The position numbers were made by a program, and so were the translations under genes. Source: Isoetes taiwanensis (lineage: Eukaryota > Streptophyta > Lycopodiopsida > Isoetales > Isoetaceae). Taken from it: a stretch of 64,000 bases of DNA. The notes under the pieces were generated by a model. That model was not told the origin of the DNA. It searched no databases and worked only from the letters and a program-made list of their open reading frames with translations. Location of the stretch: assembly GCA_021234155.1 (NCBI GenBank), contig JAJEKV010000045.1, positions 8,973,105 to 9,037,104 on the forward strand. Reading direction: 5' to 3'. Positions 1 to 10,888 of the stretch are shown here, piece after piece (the first letter of the stretch is position 1; each line of letters starts with the position of its first letter).

Positions 1-1034
1 TTAGAAACAGGGTTATGCCAAGTGTCTGGAGTAAGACATTGGTAACCATAGTTTATCATAAAGGGAGACATTCTGGAAGACTCCTGTTTCATGCTGTTAT
101 AGGCAAACTCGACCAGATAAATATAGTCAGCCCATTGTGATTGCTTACTCCACACATAACTTCTTAGCATATCCTCTATAATACGATTGGTACGTTCCGT
201 CTGACCGTCTGTTTGAGGATGATATGCTGTACTCATAGCAAGCTTGGTCTGAATGGTGGCAAAGAAATCTTTCCAAAATGCACTTACAAATTTGGGATCC
301 CTATCCGACACAATTACTCGTGGCATTCCGTGTAATCTGAAGATCTCCTTGGCAAATAGCAGAGCAGTATCAAAGGCTGTATCTGTGGTCCGACATGGCA
401 AGAAATGAGCCATTTTCGACAATTTGTCGACCACAACCATTAAGGCATCATACCCCCGGAGAGTTCTTGGAAGGCCCACAATGAAATCCATGGCTATCAC
501 TTCCCATTTGGCGTTTGGCACATCCAGAGGTTGCAACTCGCCTGGAATTCTTAGCTGCTCCGCTTTGGTTTGCTGGCATACCTGACACTGCCTAATGTAC
601 CTGGCAATGTCCTTTTTCATAGAAGGCCAGAAATAGCTGGAGCGAATCTTAAAGTAGGTTTTCATAAAACCTGCGTGTCCAGCTATAGGGCTATTGTGTG
701 TGTCATGAAGAATGAGCTTCCGTACTCCTGAAGTCTCTGGTACACACAACTTATCCTTGTGATATAATAAGTTGCCCTCTTTCTTATATGCACGAAAAGC
801 CTCGCGCTCTGCATCCGTGCGAGCTTCCTTAGTCCCAAATGTCACAGAACTCCAGATCTGTGGCCAAGGTCTGCTCTATCTGTTTCCAAACTCACTGGTG
901 AGTGTAGAAATGACATTACAATGGGTTCGGGTCACCAAGGGATGGCGTGATAGAGGATCCGTAACCACATTGTGCTTGCCAGGCTTATACATAATCTCAA
1001 AATCGTACTCCTCCAGAAATTCCATCCATCTTCT
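1..1034 (-). pseudogene. Element A integrase, C-terminus outside window
   Basis: The minus strand encodes a Ty3 integrase, which inserts the cDNA into chromosomes. From 1034 downward it shows the end of the RNase H linker, then an HHCC zinc-binding region (CQVCQQ near 570-590), then the catalytic core with MDFIVGLP (near 490), SDRDPKF (near 300) and HPQTDGQTERTNRIIEDML (near 170-225). It runs off the window near FMINYGYQCLTPDTWHN. The same stretch is present in elements B and D, where it continues into a chromodomain. A stop at 1035 separates it from RNase H. D has Gln at that position, so this looks like a C-to-T change (CAA/CAG to TAG). Confidence 0.9.
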
Positions 1035-2222
1035 CTAACGGAGGTTGAGATTCGGCTGGGTGGATAAATAACGGAGACTTTGATGATCCGTATCCAACTG
1101 GAATCTTCTACTAAGAAGGTAGTGTCTCCATATCTGCAGAGCACGGACAACGGCTAACAATTCCTGATCATGGGTAGGATATCGCTGCTCCGTCTCGTTC
1201 ATCTTCTTTGAATCATAAGCAATAACCCTCCCCTCCTGCATTAGGACCCCACTGGCGGCAATTTTACTGGCATCTGTCGCCACTAGCTTATCCTGTTCAG
1301 GATCAGGTAATGTGAGAACTGGTGCTGATGTTAGAGCATCCTTAAGCTGCTGGAAACTCTGCTGAACTTTTGTCTTCCAATGGTCCATCCAATCTTTCAC
1401 CTTCTCATGCTTTGTGAGATTTGTAAGAGGAGCTGCAATCTTCGCAAAATCCTTTACAAATTTTCGATAGTAGCCTGCTAATCCCAAGAAACTCCGGACT
1501 TCGGAAACATTCCCTGGAATAGGCCATTCCCTTACGGCCTCTATCTTTGTCGGGTCTGTAGCAATTCCCTCTGCCGAAATGACATGGCCTAAATACTCAA
1601 CCTTCGGAGTGGCAAACTTGCACTTAGAGAACTTGCCATAGAGCTGATGACGTCTTAGCTTTTGTAGGGCCAATCTAAGATGTTTCTCATGTTCCTCAAG
1701 GGTCTTACTGTAGATGAGAATGTCGTCGAAGAAAATAACAACGAAATCATCCAGGTACTGTCGAAAGACATCATTCATAGTCGCATGAAATTTGCTGGGG
1801 CATTAGTTAGTCCAAAAAGCATAACTGTGAATTCATAATGCCCATATCTAGTGCGAAAAGCAGACTTATGGATGTCCTCTTCTTTAATCCTTATCTGATG
1901 GTATCCGGAGCGTAGATCAATCTTTGAGAAATACTTAGCCCCTTGCAACTGATCCATTAGGTCATCTGCCCTAGGTAAAGCATAGCGATTCTTGATGGTA
2001 TGCTTGTTGAGTTGCCGATAATCAATACACATCCTCAGCGAGCCGTCCTTTTTCTTAATGAAGAGTATAGGAGCGTCAAAAGGCGAAACACTAGGTCGGA
2101 TGAAACCTAGGTTTAGTAGCTCCTGAAGTTGCTTCTTCAGTTCTGCCAATTCTAGAGGACTTATACGGTACGGGGCCTTGCTGGTAGGCTTGGTACCCGG
2201 CTCTAAAGCTATTTCACATTAC
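1035..2222 (-). pseudogene. Element A reverse transcriptase and RNase H
   Basis: The RT begins around [11 protein letters not shown] (near 2190) and continues through [37 protein letters not shown] and [14 protein letters not shown]. The catalytic FFDDILIYS lies near 1720, followed by GHVISAEGI and [13 protein letters not shown]. RNase H shows [19 protein letters not shown] and the [12 protein letters not shown]-like segment ending near 1170. One base is missing or added near 1777, between NFM and the next MNDVFRQ, which splits RT into two frames. A TAA replaces a conserved glutamate near 2212. The polymerase therefore cannot be made from this copy. Confidence 0.9.
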
Positions 2223-2252
2223 ACCCCTCTAAAAGGAGGGAGCTTCTGAATC

Positions 2253-2960
2253 TCATCTGGGAAAACGGTCACCGAATTCCCGGAGAAGACGAGCAATCCC
2301 CTCTGGCAAGGTATCGATTACTTGCTTCTGTTTAGCATCTGTCTCTATGGACGCAAGGCTAATGATGCAAAGGAGCTTTTCCTTGCGTATAGCTTTATCT
2401 AACTGCCTGATGGAGATAGACTGCATGATAGGGTTGAATAGTTCACCTTTAATAGTCACGCGGGCTCCATTAGCTGCGTTGAAGGTAACTTCTCTCTTCT
2501 CGCAGTCTATGTTGGCTTTTGCGGATGCCAAAAATTCCATACCAACAATGAGGTCATATTTGTCAATATCCATCAACTCGGCACCCAAAGCCACTGGTGC
2601 ACCTGGCAACTGCATCCTAAGATTGATGCGACGGCCATGAGTATGCCTGACCTTTCCACTGGCTAGAGTGACAGGCCTTGGTCGAGACCTTAATGTTTCA
2701 AGCTGTAAGACCTGAGCCATCCTAGGGGAAGCAAAATTATATGTACTTCCCGTATCCATAAGAATTACAAAAGGCTTACTGTCTACTTGACCTATGGTGG
2801 AAATGACAGCAGGCTGACTTTTGGCATTGCCGATTTCTATAGCTGCAAGGATATGAGACGCACCGTGAATATACTCGGGAGCCTCGTCCTCGACAGGTAA
2901 GGTCGACTTCAGATCGTCCCAATCGAGGTCGGCCATGGCCAGCTGGGCGGTCTGCGTAAC
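2253..2960 (-). pseudogene. Element A retropepsin-type protease
   Basis: This is an aspartic protease of the Ty3 polyprotein, which would mature Gag and Pol. The catalytic triplet DTGS is seen in VILMDTGSTYNFASPRMAQ near 2720-2760, and LIVGMEFLASAKANIDC near 2500-2560 is the second conserved hydrophobic block. The frame stays open upstream to 3137, where it overlaps gag in another frame. The real coding part probably starts near 2960, just after the gag zinc knuckle. The gag/protease change of frame may be a programmed frameshift or a mutation; D is too damaged to decide. A TGA at 2253 ends the frame before RT. Confidence 0.8.
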
Positions 2961-4137
2961 ATAAAGGACAATTGTGCATAAAGTGCCCGGCCCGCATACA
3001 CCTGTAACATGCCTTATCCTGGCGGAGCTGTTCTCGGGCCTCCTTAGGAATTGACTGTAAGAGGTTCCGTACTTCCTTACCGACATTACTCTGTTTATCC
3101 ACGGTAGTGAAGATAACTTTCTTTTCCTGACGGCCATAGGAATTCTGTTGAGAGGGACCCGGGCTTGGCGACCGGGGTTTATACGGTATGGATGGCCGGG
3201 GCTGCGAGTAAGGAGCAGGACGCGGATACTGGTTCCTTGGTGTGTCCTCCTCGAGGCTCAATGCCTTAGCCTCAGCCTCCGCAACTGATTTTGGGTCTAT
3301 GGCTTTAACCATCTGTTTGATTGATGGGGCCAATCCTTCAATATAACCCTCTACGGCTCTCTTTTCATTCATACCTGGTACATACAGCCTTAAGCGCATA
3401 AACTCATCAGTGTAAGCCTGAACCGTCATACCCTTCTGCTCCAACCTATAAAAGGTCTGAATCTGCTGGCATTTGTGCGCACGAGGCACATAATGCGACT
3501 TGAATGCCTTGGCAAACTTCATGAAGTTGCATCTGCTTTTGTCCAGATGCTTGGCATAGCCCTTCCACCAAATACGGGCAGCTCCTGTAAGGTTGGTGGT
3601 GGCAACCTTTCCTGTATCCTTCTCCATCATTCCATAAGACTTCCCAAACTCCTTCATCTCGTCCAGCCAGGATTCTGCATTTATCCCGCCTCTGGATTTC
3701 CCATCAAACTGGGCCAATTTTCTATTCTTCCATATACTAGTTATAGTTGTATCAACGGTCTTACGGTATTCCTTATCTCGGCGCTTTGCATGGTCACCAG
3801 CTGATACCGATGACCCAGAAGACACCGAAGTGGTTGAGCGTGAGGAAGTGGCACTATCCTTAGAGGAACTTCGATGACGCTTAGCATGGGGCCTCCTCTG
3901 TGCAGGTACAGGACTGGCTCCAGGTGGAGATGGTTGTTGTGCAGGTGAACTCGGTGGTAGCGGAGGTAACTCCGGTCCGTCTTCCTGGGTTTGCTGCGGT
4001 GGGTTGGCATGCAATACATAGGCATGTAACTCGCCGAGCTGCCTTTTCATTAACATCAGTTCCTGTTCAGGTGTCAACCTACTGGCGTTGGAGGGTGTCT
4101 GCCAGGCGGCGTTACGGGCACCGTCTAAATCGAGCAT
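2776..4137 (-). CDS. Element A Gag with one zinc knuckle
   Basis: Gag forms the particle and binds element RNA. The frame starts at ATG 4137 (MLDLDGARN). The N-terminal third is rich in Pro and Ser, with PPLPPSSPAQQPSPPG and an Arg/Ser-rich stretch. The retrotransposon gag domain follows, with ARIWWKGYAKHLD near 3540-3580 and the downstream LRLYVPG and IEGLAPSIK segments. It ends with a CCHC knuckle, CYRCMRAGHFMHNC, near 2970-3010. The residues after the knuckle (to 2776) look out of frame, because the protease is read in another frame there. Element D has a clearly homologous gag at 62129-63305. Confidence 0.85.
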   Translation of the reverse strand: MLDLDGARNAAWQTPSNASRLTPEQELMLMKRQLGELHAYVLHANPPQQTQEDGPELPPLPPSSPAQQPSPPGASPVPAQRRPHAKRHRSSSKDSATSSRSTTSVSSGSSVSAGDHAKRRDKEYRKTVDTTITSIWKNRKLAQFDGKSRGGINAESWLDEMKEFGKSYGMMEKDTGKVATTNLTGAARIWWKGYAKHLDKSRCNFMKFAKAFKSHYVPRAHKCQQIQTFYRLEQKGMTVQAYTDEFMRLRLYVPGMNEKRAVEGYIEGLAPSIKQMVKAIDPKSVAEAEAKALSLEEDTPRNQYPRPAPYSQPRPSIPYKPRSPSPGPSQQNSYGRQEKKVIFTTVDKQSNVGKEVRNLLQSIPKEAREQLRQDKACYRCMRAGHFMHNCPLCYADRPAGHGRPRLGRSEVDLTCRGRGSRVYSRCVSYPCSYRNRQCQKSACCHFHHRSSRQ

Positions 4138-4384
4138 GAAAAAGGTATAAGCATATTTACAACATATAAATTTTTACAAATTTTATCATGTTGGACAAAA
4201 GGTAGAGAGTGAACATAAGAGAAATTTATTATTATAAGAGGAAAAACTTTTCTATTACAGTTTCACACCTTAGTACTGCCAAAAGTTGATACAGGAGTAT
4301 TACACAAGGACAACGTGATACAACTGATGCTTAAAGTTGAGCTCACATACAGTATATAACACAAAAGAACTAGAAAGACCCGGC

Positions 4385-4873
4385 CTAGGGGTTCACAAAG
4401 GGGTACAGGATCGAGTAGCGAACACTCTCACGCACAGCCCTAACGAGCTTGTAGCGTGCCCAGGCCTGGACAATGACTGGTTGGTATTCCCACGTTGGGC
4501 TAATAATGAGAAGATTGAAAAGCCTTCTCAAAGCATAGAAGAGTTGCCACAGGTGGTCGTTGGCGTCCTCGAAAGCCTCGTGCCTGGTCATGCTCCAATA
4601 GTCCCAGGTACGGCACAGCGTCTGCTTCAGGTCCTCGAAAGCTCTGTCCCTAAGGATGTTAACTATCTCCAACCCTTTTTCAGGATCATAGGGTTCTCCT
4701 GGTGGCAGGGGTTCCATCTCATACCCTTCATCCCATTCTGGATATTCTCCATATCTTTGGCCATAGTCCTGTTCGGGCGGCCCTGGATCCTCCCTCCGGA
4801 TCATGTCGGTAATCCTCTCCTCATATTCCCAAAGGGTCTCTTCTGCAAGACAATGGAAATGAATATAGAACAT
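4385..4873 (-). CDS. Element A ORFY, unrecognised acidic protein
   Basis: This 162-residue frame lies between ORFX and gag on the same strand. The first third is acidic (EYPEWDEGYEMEPLPPGEPY). The rest is predicted helical and rich in aromatic residues (DLKQTLCRTWDYW, DHLWQLFYALRRLFNLL). I recognise no domain. It is absent from B, where everything between ORFX and the integrase end is deleted, and I cannot find it in D between gag and ORFX. It could be an extra exon of gag or ORFX, a captured fragment, or a lineage-specific gene. It has no internal stop, although pol in this copy is badly damaged. Confidence 0.5.
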   Translation of the reverse strand: MFYIHFHCLAEETLWEYEERITDMIRREDPGPPEQDYGQRYGEYPEWDEGYEMEPLPPGEPYDPEKGLEIVNILRDRAFEDLKQTLCRTWDYWSMTRHEAFEDANDHLWQLFYALRRLFNLLIISPTWEYQPVIVQAWARYKLVRAVRESVRYSILYPFVNP

Positions 4874-5063
4874 TCCGTAATTTCATTATATTCTAAACGC
4901 CAATAATTAGAAGAAGACATCATGGGAAAGAACAATTCTCAATTATATTCATCAAGACAGTAATCAGAATTGATGAGAAAAGGGGTATATTATATTATAA
5001 AATGGCTAAAGAATTTGCCAAACCAAAATTTTACACAATACAAAAAATGCGTAGTACAATTAT

Positions 5064-6464
5064 TTAGGAACTAGGTCCTCCCTCTTCATTCGTAGGCCTA
5101 GGGGGTGGTGGAGGCGGTCGGTGTCGCAGCAGGGTCACCCCGGGGTCCACTGTGGAAGCTGCAATAGATGCAACCTCTGGTGGATAGGCAACAGCCAATG
5201 GGGCTGCCGTAAGGAGCTTCATGCTCATCCAGGGTGCAATATCTTGGCCCAAGGCCGTCAGGGCGAGATCCCGTCGCACGAGTACATAAGTAAACGTATG
5301 ATAGGGAAGCTTCTTATGCCCGGCCAATGTGGAGAGAGCACGGAGGGTCCACCATGAAGCTTCAGCCTCCGGCCCTAAATCTCGTGCTATAAAAAGAACT
5401 TGCCCTTGTCAAAAGGCTGACAGAAAGAAACGGGTAAGGTGGTTGCCCAATACCTTCCCTTGCGGGGTCTCCGACGTGGCCACCTCCTTATCCAAATCCA
5501 TGGGAACCTCTTCTTCCTTAAGTTCATATTGCTCCTCCTTCACATGAGCAGGATTATGATATAAATCCTCTCTCTCGTCATCTGAACCGGAGGGGACCTC
5601 AACCATATTGATATTTGGGAAGTGAGGTCCCATAGCCGTGAAGGCATCTGGTGAGGGCTGAGAGGCCGGCTCCTGCATCACCAGCTCCAGAAGACGTAGT
5701 AGAGTCTCAGCCAGCTCTATGGTCTCTTGGCGGAACTGGAGCAGCTGCTGCACCTCCGGAGATAGCTCAATAGAAGTGAAGTCGATGAAGTCATCCATAC
5801 AATACTCCGCAAGCTCATAAAGCACGTGGTCTTTATGCTTGCACCTAAATCCAGCCACCATGTGATAAGTCCAGATAATATCATCCAAGAGAAGATATTC
5901 TTGCCCTTGGTGATAGATAACTGGAAGGGCATCCAGCCCTGACAAGCCTACAGCTTGCTCACGGCGCGGTGGCAGCTCTTCCGCTAACTGTTTCCAACGG
6001 GCGAAGTCGCCCATGCCTATGTGTTCGTCTTCCCCTTCCTCGGAAGACTCAGGCAGTTTGCCTTTCTCTACAGGCAAGGTTTCATCCTCGACGTATTGGT
6101 CCATAAGGATGGCTAGGGCGAAGGCAACCTCGAGATATTGCCACCCCTGATGCTGCGCAACAGGCAGATGTTTGCTCCATCGGAGCTTCCCCTTCAGCAC
6201 ATCATATGCATGAGTGTCTCCCCCTAACATCTCCCAGACTACCTCCCGCTCCAGATACAGTTGGGGAGGATCCCCAAAAGGAATACACAGAGGGAGCATC
6301 TCCTCCATGTAGAAGTCTAAAAATCTGGCATAATCTGGATGCCGCTGCATGTTGGTAATGAGGTCTAGGCGCTGGCGTAGCAAGGGCCGCATCAGGTCGA
6401 AAGGGACTTGCGGATCCCATTGTTCTCCGTCATGGTACCATGCGAGAAGGTCAGCGGCAGCCAT
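5064..6464 (-). pseudogene. Element A ORFX, about 465 aa, one nonsense codon
   Basis: This is an unrecognised protein conserved in elements A, B and D. Starting at ATG 6464 it reads MAAADLLAWYHDGEQWDPQ, then an N-terminal block with HPDYARFLDFYMEEMLPLC and YLEREVVWEMLGGDTHAY, an acidic linker, DALPVIYHQGQEYLLLDD, YELAEYCMDDFIDF, a helical segment, a second acidic stretch (EEEVPMDLDKEVA) and HLTRFFLSAF. A TGA follows at 5409-5411. The frame then continues without shift through TLAGHKKLPYHTFTYVLVRR to a proline run ending at 5064. B has CGG where A has TGA, so the stop is secondary. There is no zinc-finger, signal-peptide or membrane signature. It is not an envelope by position or composition. 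Confidence 0.7.
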
Positions 6465-6685
6465 GGCGCTAGAAGGGAGGAGGAAGCAAGAAAAAACAGA
6501 GAGAACAATTTGGAATACACGCTAAAAACCCTTTTTAAACCCTTTTTATTATTATGCTGATGTCAGCAATTTCACATTTAAAATAAAATATAAGGTTCTC
6601 AATACAACTTCAATTTAAAACAAAAAGAGTTTTTATTATTTATCAACAAAAACATTTACAATGGAAAAACTCTGGTAACACGAGG

Positions 6686-6980
6686 CTAAGGACGCTCCCC
6701 GCCGAATCCTGCGGGCGAGGGCTAAATCCTTTGGCATAATGGTGACTCTCTTTGCGTGAATCGCGCAAAGGTTAGCGTCACCAAAAAGTGCCACCAGGTA
6801 GGCCTTCGCAGCCTCTTGAAGCGCCAAAATTGCAAAGGTCTGGAAACGGAGGTCGGTCCTGAACTCCTGCGCGATCTCCCGTACCAGCCTCTGGAAGGGA
6901 AGCTTCCGTATCAGAAGCTGGGTGGACTTCTGAAATTTGCGGATCTCCCGCAAAGCCACGGTACCGGGTCTATATCGGTG
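6686..6980 (-). pseudogene. Histone H3-like fold inside element A
   Basis: The minus strand reads [13 protein letters not shown] at 6980, continues through the H3 helices [38 protein letters not shown] and [15 protein letters not shown], and reaches LARRIR near 6700. This is the core fold of histone H3 from just before alpha-N to the C-terminus, with no internal stop. One extra C near 6700 shifts the last codons; the shifted frame gives GERP and then a stop at 6686-6688, matching the usual RIRGER ending. The H3 tail is missing because LTR-like sequence joins directly upstream. Differences from ordinary H3 are concentrated in alpha-2 ([10 protein letters not shown]), LFGDAN and KDLALA. All of these are shared with the copy in B, so the capture predates both elements. 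Confidence 0.9.
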
Positions 6981-7017
6981 TGCATCTAAACTAAGAAAAC
7001 ACCAAAAAGCCAGGTTC

Positions 7018-8287
7018 TACCCCGGCTCAGACTCTAGTGGGGGAGCGACTGACGGCTGGGTCTCAGGAGATCGGCAGACCGAATCTTGGTATGGCATTGG
7101 CTGGCATAGAACATCGGCTAGGGTTGTCCACTCCATCCGCCCCTCCTGTGCACACTTTGCAGATGGGTCGAATCACGCCATGGCTTCGCTATAGCCTTCC
7201 GGAGACGCAGACTCAAGGTATCACCCCTTTTGAGTCTACTCCAGGATCATGACACCTGGTCCGATGAGGCAGGTCGGGGAAGTGTCCCCTTCCAGGATCA
7301 CAGTGGTTCCGTGGGTGAGCTAGAGAATACGTGCCGCATCAGCGACCCCCGCATCCGTACCCAACTTACTCACCCTAATTCTACTCAAAGTGCATGGTGC
7401 CCCATACGGGTCACACCACTACACCCAGGGAGTGTCAGACCCATACCCGGCCCTCCACGTGACCGGCTATCAGGCCTAGCTCACTGTAGGAGTCTCAGGA
7501 GCCTTTTATGCTCGTGCAAGACCCCACCCCCTACTTCACCACTGTGTCCCTTGTCTGGTGCTAAGCCAGACCATAGCGTCTATGACCCGGTGGGCTCTTG
7601 TGCACAGGCCGAAACTAGTAGGGTGTTAAAGGAAGTACTAGGAGCATTCTATACTCAAGCTCAGAGGTCTCTACCCCCCTTTTAATCCCTGTTTACTGGA
7701 ACGACTGAACTAACTCATAGAGGCATCGACCATTCCATAACAGAGCATCATTCATAATTGAAAAGTATTCCTAATTACCAGAGAAGGGTTAATCTCAACC
7801 AAAACTAGCCAGAAAAGAATACTAGAGTATTATTCTACAATTTGCAAGTTAAACTATCACTAACCAGAGTTTCGGCTGGACCCGTTGTCAAGGGGTGCTT
7901 CCATAGCGCTGTACTGGGGTAGCAGCGACAGGTAGGGGGTGTCTTGGCAATTTGGGGATGTTCAGCAACTGTACTTTGAGCACCTAGCTGCTCCTTGATG
8001 CTGGCTGGATCGAAATTGGGGGTACAATGGGGGTAGCGCTGCCTTTGGTGGCTCAGTATAGAAACCCCCATGCTGGCCACTCAGGTTATGCCAAATGGCG
8101 CCTTTCCATCATTAGGTGTCTTAATAGCAAGTATTTAGATAATTATCCTTTATAATTAAGTTAACATAGCTAATTAAATCCCTTGTGGCCAACCCCCTAG
8201 GTTATCATACCCCAGGTGGCGTATCTTTACCGAGTGACGTGTTCAATATATTTATACGTACACCGTATAAATAATTGGAACGTCACA
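7018..8287 (-). repeat. Element A 5' LTR, 3' end missing
   Basis: The LTR begins at 8287 reading minus (TGTGACGTTCC) and shares blocks with the LTRs of B, C and D, for example the segments around TGTGCACACTTTGCAGATGG (near 7148-7167) and CAGACTC (7028-7034). Similarity stops at 7018. The rest of the LTR, the primer-binding site and any leader ORF are absent, and H3-coding sequence follows within about 35 bases. No protein-coding gene is supported in this stretch. Confidence 0.75.
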
Positions 8288-10888
8288 GGATGCATGCTTT
8301 TGATACCCACCAGCATACTTTTGCCCTTTGGTCTCCTAGTACCCAATTTCCTCCCTTTCTTCCCTGCCTAGTGCATTCCTTTCGTGTTCAATTAGAGATT
8401 TGTTGTCGTTTCCTCCTGCCAGGCTACCATAATCTCGCACTCATGCTTTCTTCTGGCTAGTGCAAAGCCTATCCTGCCTACTTCTCTGCCGGTTTGTGGT
8501 GTTTTTCTTGCATTGGGATTCTAGGATTGGTCTTTGAGCATCTTGTTTCGACTCCAATTTTATCCACGACTATAACAGGTTTTTGCTATAAAGATTATTT
8601 TTTTGGGGCCTGCTATTCTGGTGTAAAGGCTTCGTTCATGCTTTAGATTCATCCTGTGGCAATTTGTATAGCAGTATACAGGTCGACCACGAGAAACCAC
8701 GAGAAACCCTGTCTATTCTTCCTTGCTGCTTTTTTTCTGATCCAATTCGTAGGGGTATTCTTGTGTGTCGTTTGCCCAGAGCCGTTTCTAGGGTCTCAAC
8801 AAAATCTGCAAGCTTTTTTGTATACCGAGTGGTTGGACTCAGGCAATTGTATTCTGTAGTCTCTGGATTGTGGCCTTCAGTTGCTTGTCGGTTGGGCCTT
8901 GCATCATTTGTTGCTGCCTGGTCTGGAGGCTTCTATCATGCTATAACAAGAGCTTCATGTATAGTTCTTTCTGGCTTTATTTTCTGGCCCGGTATTCCGT
9001 GGCAGTGAAGCAGTTTAGAACTTTAGAAGCCCGCTATCTGTATCTATATGGTTTCGACTCCATTTTATCCACGGCTATAAGATGTTTTCCTTGAGGCAGA
9101 TCGGTCATAAGAGCCCCCTACTGATTCCTTTTCTGGTTGTTTGCTACTTATCTGGTCAAATCTAGAATTTTTTGTATGCATTGTTATCTAAGCTAATTTG
9201 CAGGGTTATTTTTGCCTGAAGGGGGCAAACTTTATGATATTTGGTTGCAAGCCTCTTTATGTTAATTAGATTGATACATCAGTACCAGGACATATCGCTT
9301 TGCTTCGTTCTTCATTGCTATGGCTAAATCATCTAGTCAAATTCTGCGGTTTGTGCATTTGGTGAACTTGATCTATCATTAAGCTACGTCTATTCTGGGA
9401 GACCTCCAGGATCTGCAATTCAATTCTACTATCAAAGTTATATTGAAGCTTATTGTTCAATGGGCAAGGGAAACACAATGTTCTTCCTCTGGCAATTTGT
9501 GGATCTGAAGCAGAATCCGCAAGAAAATTAGAATATTTTGCCCAATGGAGCGTAGTTAGTTATGGATTATTTAGAGAGCCAAAAGATGAATCCAGCATTG
9601 AATGTGGTTCACAGATGATAGTTATTTTCGAGTTTGTGTGACCTAGATGACTTGCGAACTCAATGATCTCATGATCTTCCTGTTGGCAAGAACGTGAAGA
9701 ACTTACCTTTTATATGCTTGTGAAGATCTTATCTTTTAAATGCTGATATAATTGCTCATATTCTTCTTCTAGCCTATTAATGACAAGGAGGAGGTATGGT
9801 TTTTTTATGCTGCAATAAAGAGAATTAATAGTTTAGAACTCTCAAGTTCTTTTTCATGCATGCAACTGCTATGAAACTAGTCATGTTAATGGTTATGTCC
9901 TTGCACTTTGAGATGTCGTCCATTATAGAAGGTTAGGTTGTCCATTGTGTTCTCATAGAAAACAAATCAGGTGCCACATTTTTGTTATCCTTCTTGCATC
10001 TCTACATGCCAAAATTTATGCTCTCAATGTTGGTCACTCACTACAGATTGAAATAGGTGTTGAACCTACGAGATGGAACAGAGTAATTTGCCTGCAATCA
10101 CCATGCATTCTAGAAGCCTCGGGATTAGGTTAATAATTCAGGGTAAATTCAATAGCTAGAGTTTTGAGATAGTCTCGACAATGATTTTCAAGTGATATTA
10201 GATTTCAATTGTGCACCATTTTGTCCGAATTGAAGTGTGAGTACCCCACGGAATTGTAGGCCTTTTTCATCGATCTTGTTAGCCCTATCTCAATTTGCGT
10301 TTTCTACTTTAATTAGCCATACCTTCATTTTCATTGTGGTCTTCATTGTGCCCCAGCGTTTGCTAGCAAATACTATAGCATGGTTGGTAGCTTTTAGTCA
10401 TGAGATGGAGTTAGTTCCTTATTAACTTTGTTAATAAGATCATGTCCTGAGACGACGTAGCCTACTAGATGGTGTCACCATTGACCCATTATAAGGTAGC
10501 CATTATTTGGAACAAATAGCCACTGTTTCTCCCTCCATGGGGATTCTTTAAATTTTGTTACATTTTGAATAAAGGCAGCTCCCAAGTCTCGACTCTCTAC
10601 TGTTTATACCTCAAACTTTTTCACCCTTTGTTTTTGCCATGGTATTATCTTCAAACCTGCATGGATCCCCGTAGTTTCAACCAAAGAGCTGATTACTTGT
10701 CTAAGCTAAAGGATGTCTACAGTTTGATACCTGAGGTTTTATTTTATATTATTTTTTTCGTATCATTGACCTAGCTTGGGGCCCTCATGACTAGGATCGC
10801 TTCGGTAGTTTAAATAACCATCTTCAAAGATGACGTGCCACAAACTAAAGAATCTTGTTATTGCTTTGCGATTCCTCAATACTAATTA
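8288..10888. other. Unannotated interval between elements A and B
   Basis: I see no convincing gene here. The open frames are short and their composition is that of AT-rich noncoding DNA. A sentence of about 38 bases (TTCGACTCC, then ATTTTATCCACG) occurs twice, near 8546 and 9048. The interval was continuous with 19305-22402 before element B inserted. Confidence 0.5.
10884..10888. repeat. Target-site duplication of B, left copy (AATTA)
   Basis: AATTA lies immediately before the LTR start and is repeated exactly at 19300-19304 after the 3' LTR. Five bases is the usual length for Ty3 integration. Confidence 0.85.

Larger units (their letters stand above)
1..8287 (-). mobile_element. Ty3 chromovirus element A, truncated by the window edge
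   Basis: Read on the minus strand, the order is partial 5' LTR, histone H3 fold, ORFX, ORFY, gag, protease, RT/RNase H and integrase, running off the left edge. The order PR-RT-RH-INT is that of Ty3 elements. The related copies B and D end in a chromodomain, so A is assigned to chromoviruses by homology. Extra ORFs between the 5' LTR and gag are not standard for chromoviruses, although Ogre/Tat elements do carry an ORF there. The copy is dead: pol has frameshifts near 2250 and 1777 and stops near 2220 and 1035, and ORFX has one TGA. The LTR start at 8287 is followed by GGATG. The partner duplication is outside the window. Confidence 0.9.

Noticed and set aside
6686-6980. A normal host histone H3 gene
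   Set aside because: It lacks the H3 tail, abuts an LTR, carries shared non-canonical residues and recurs in the same place inside element B.
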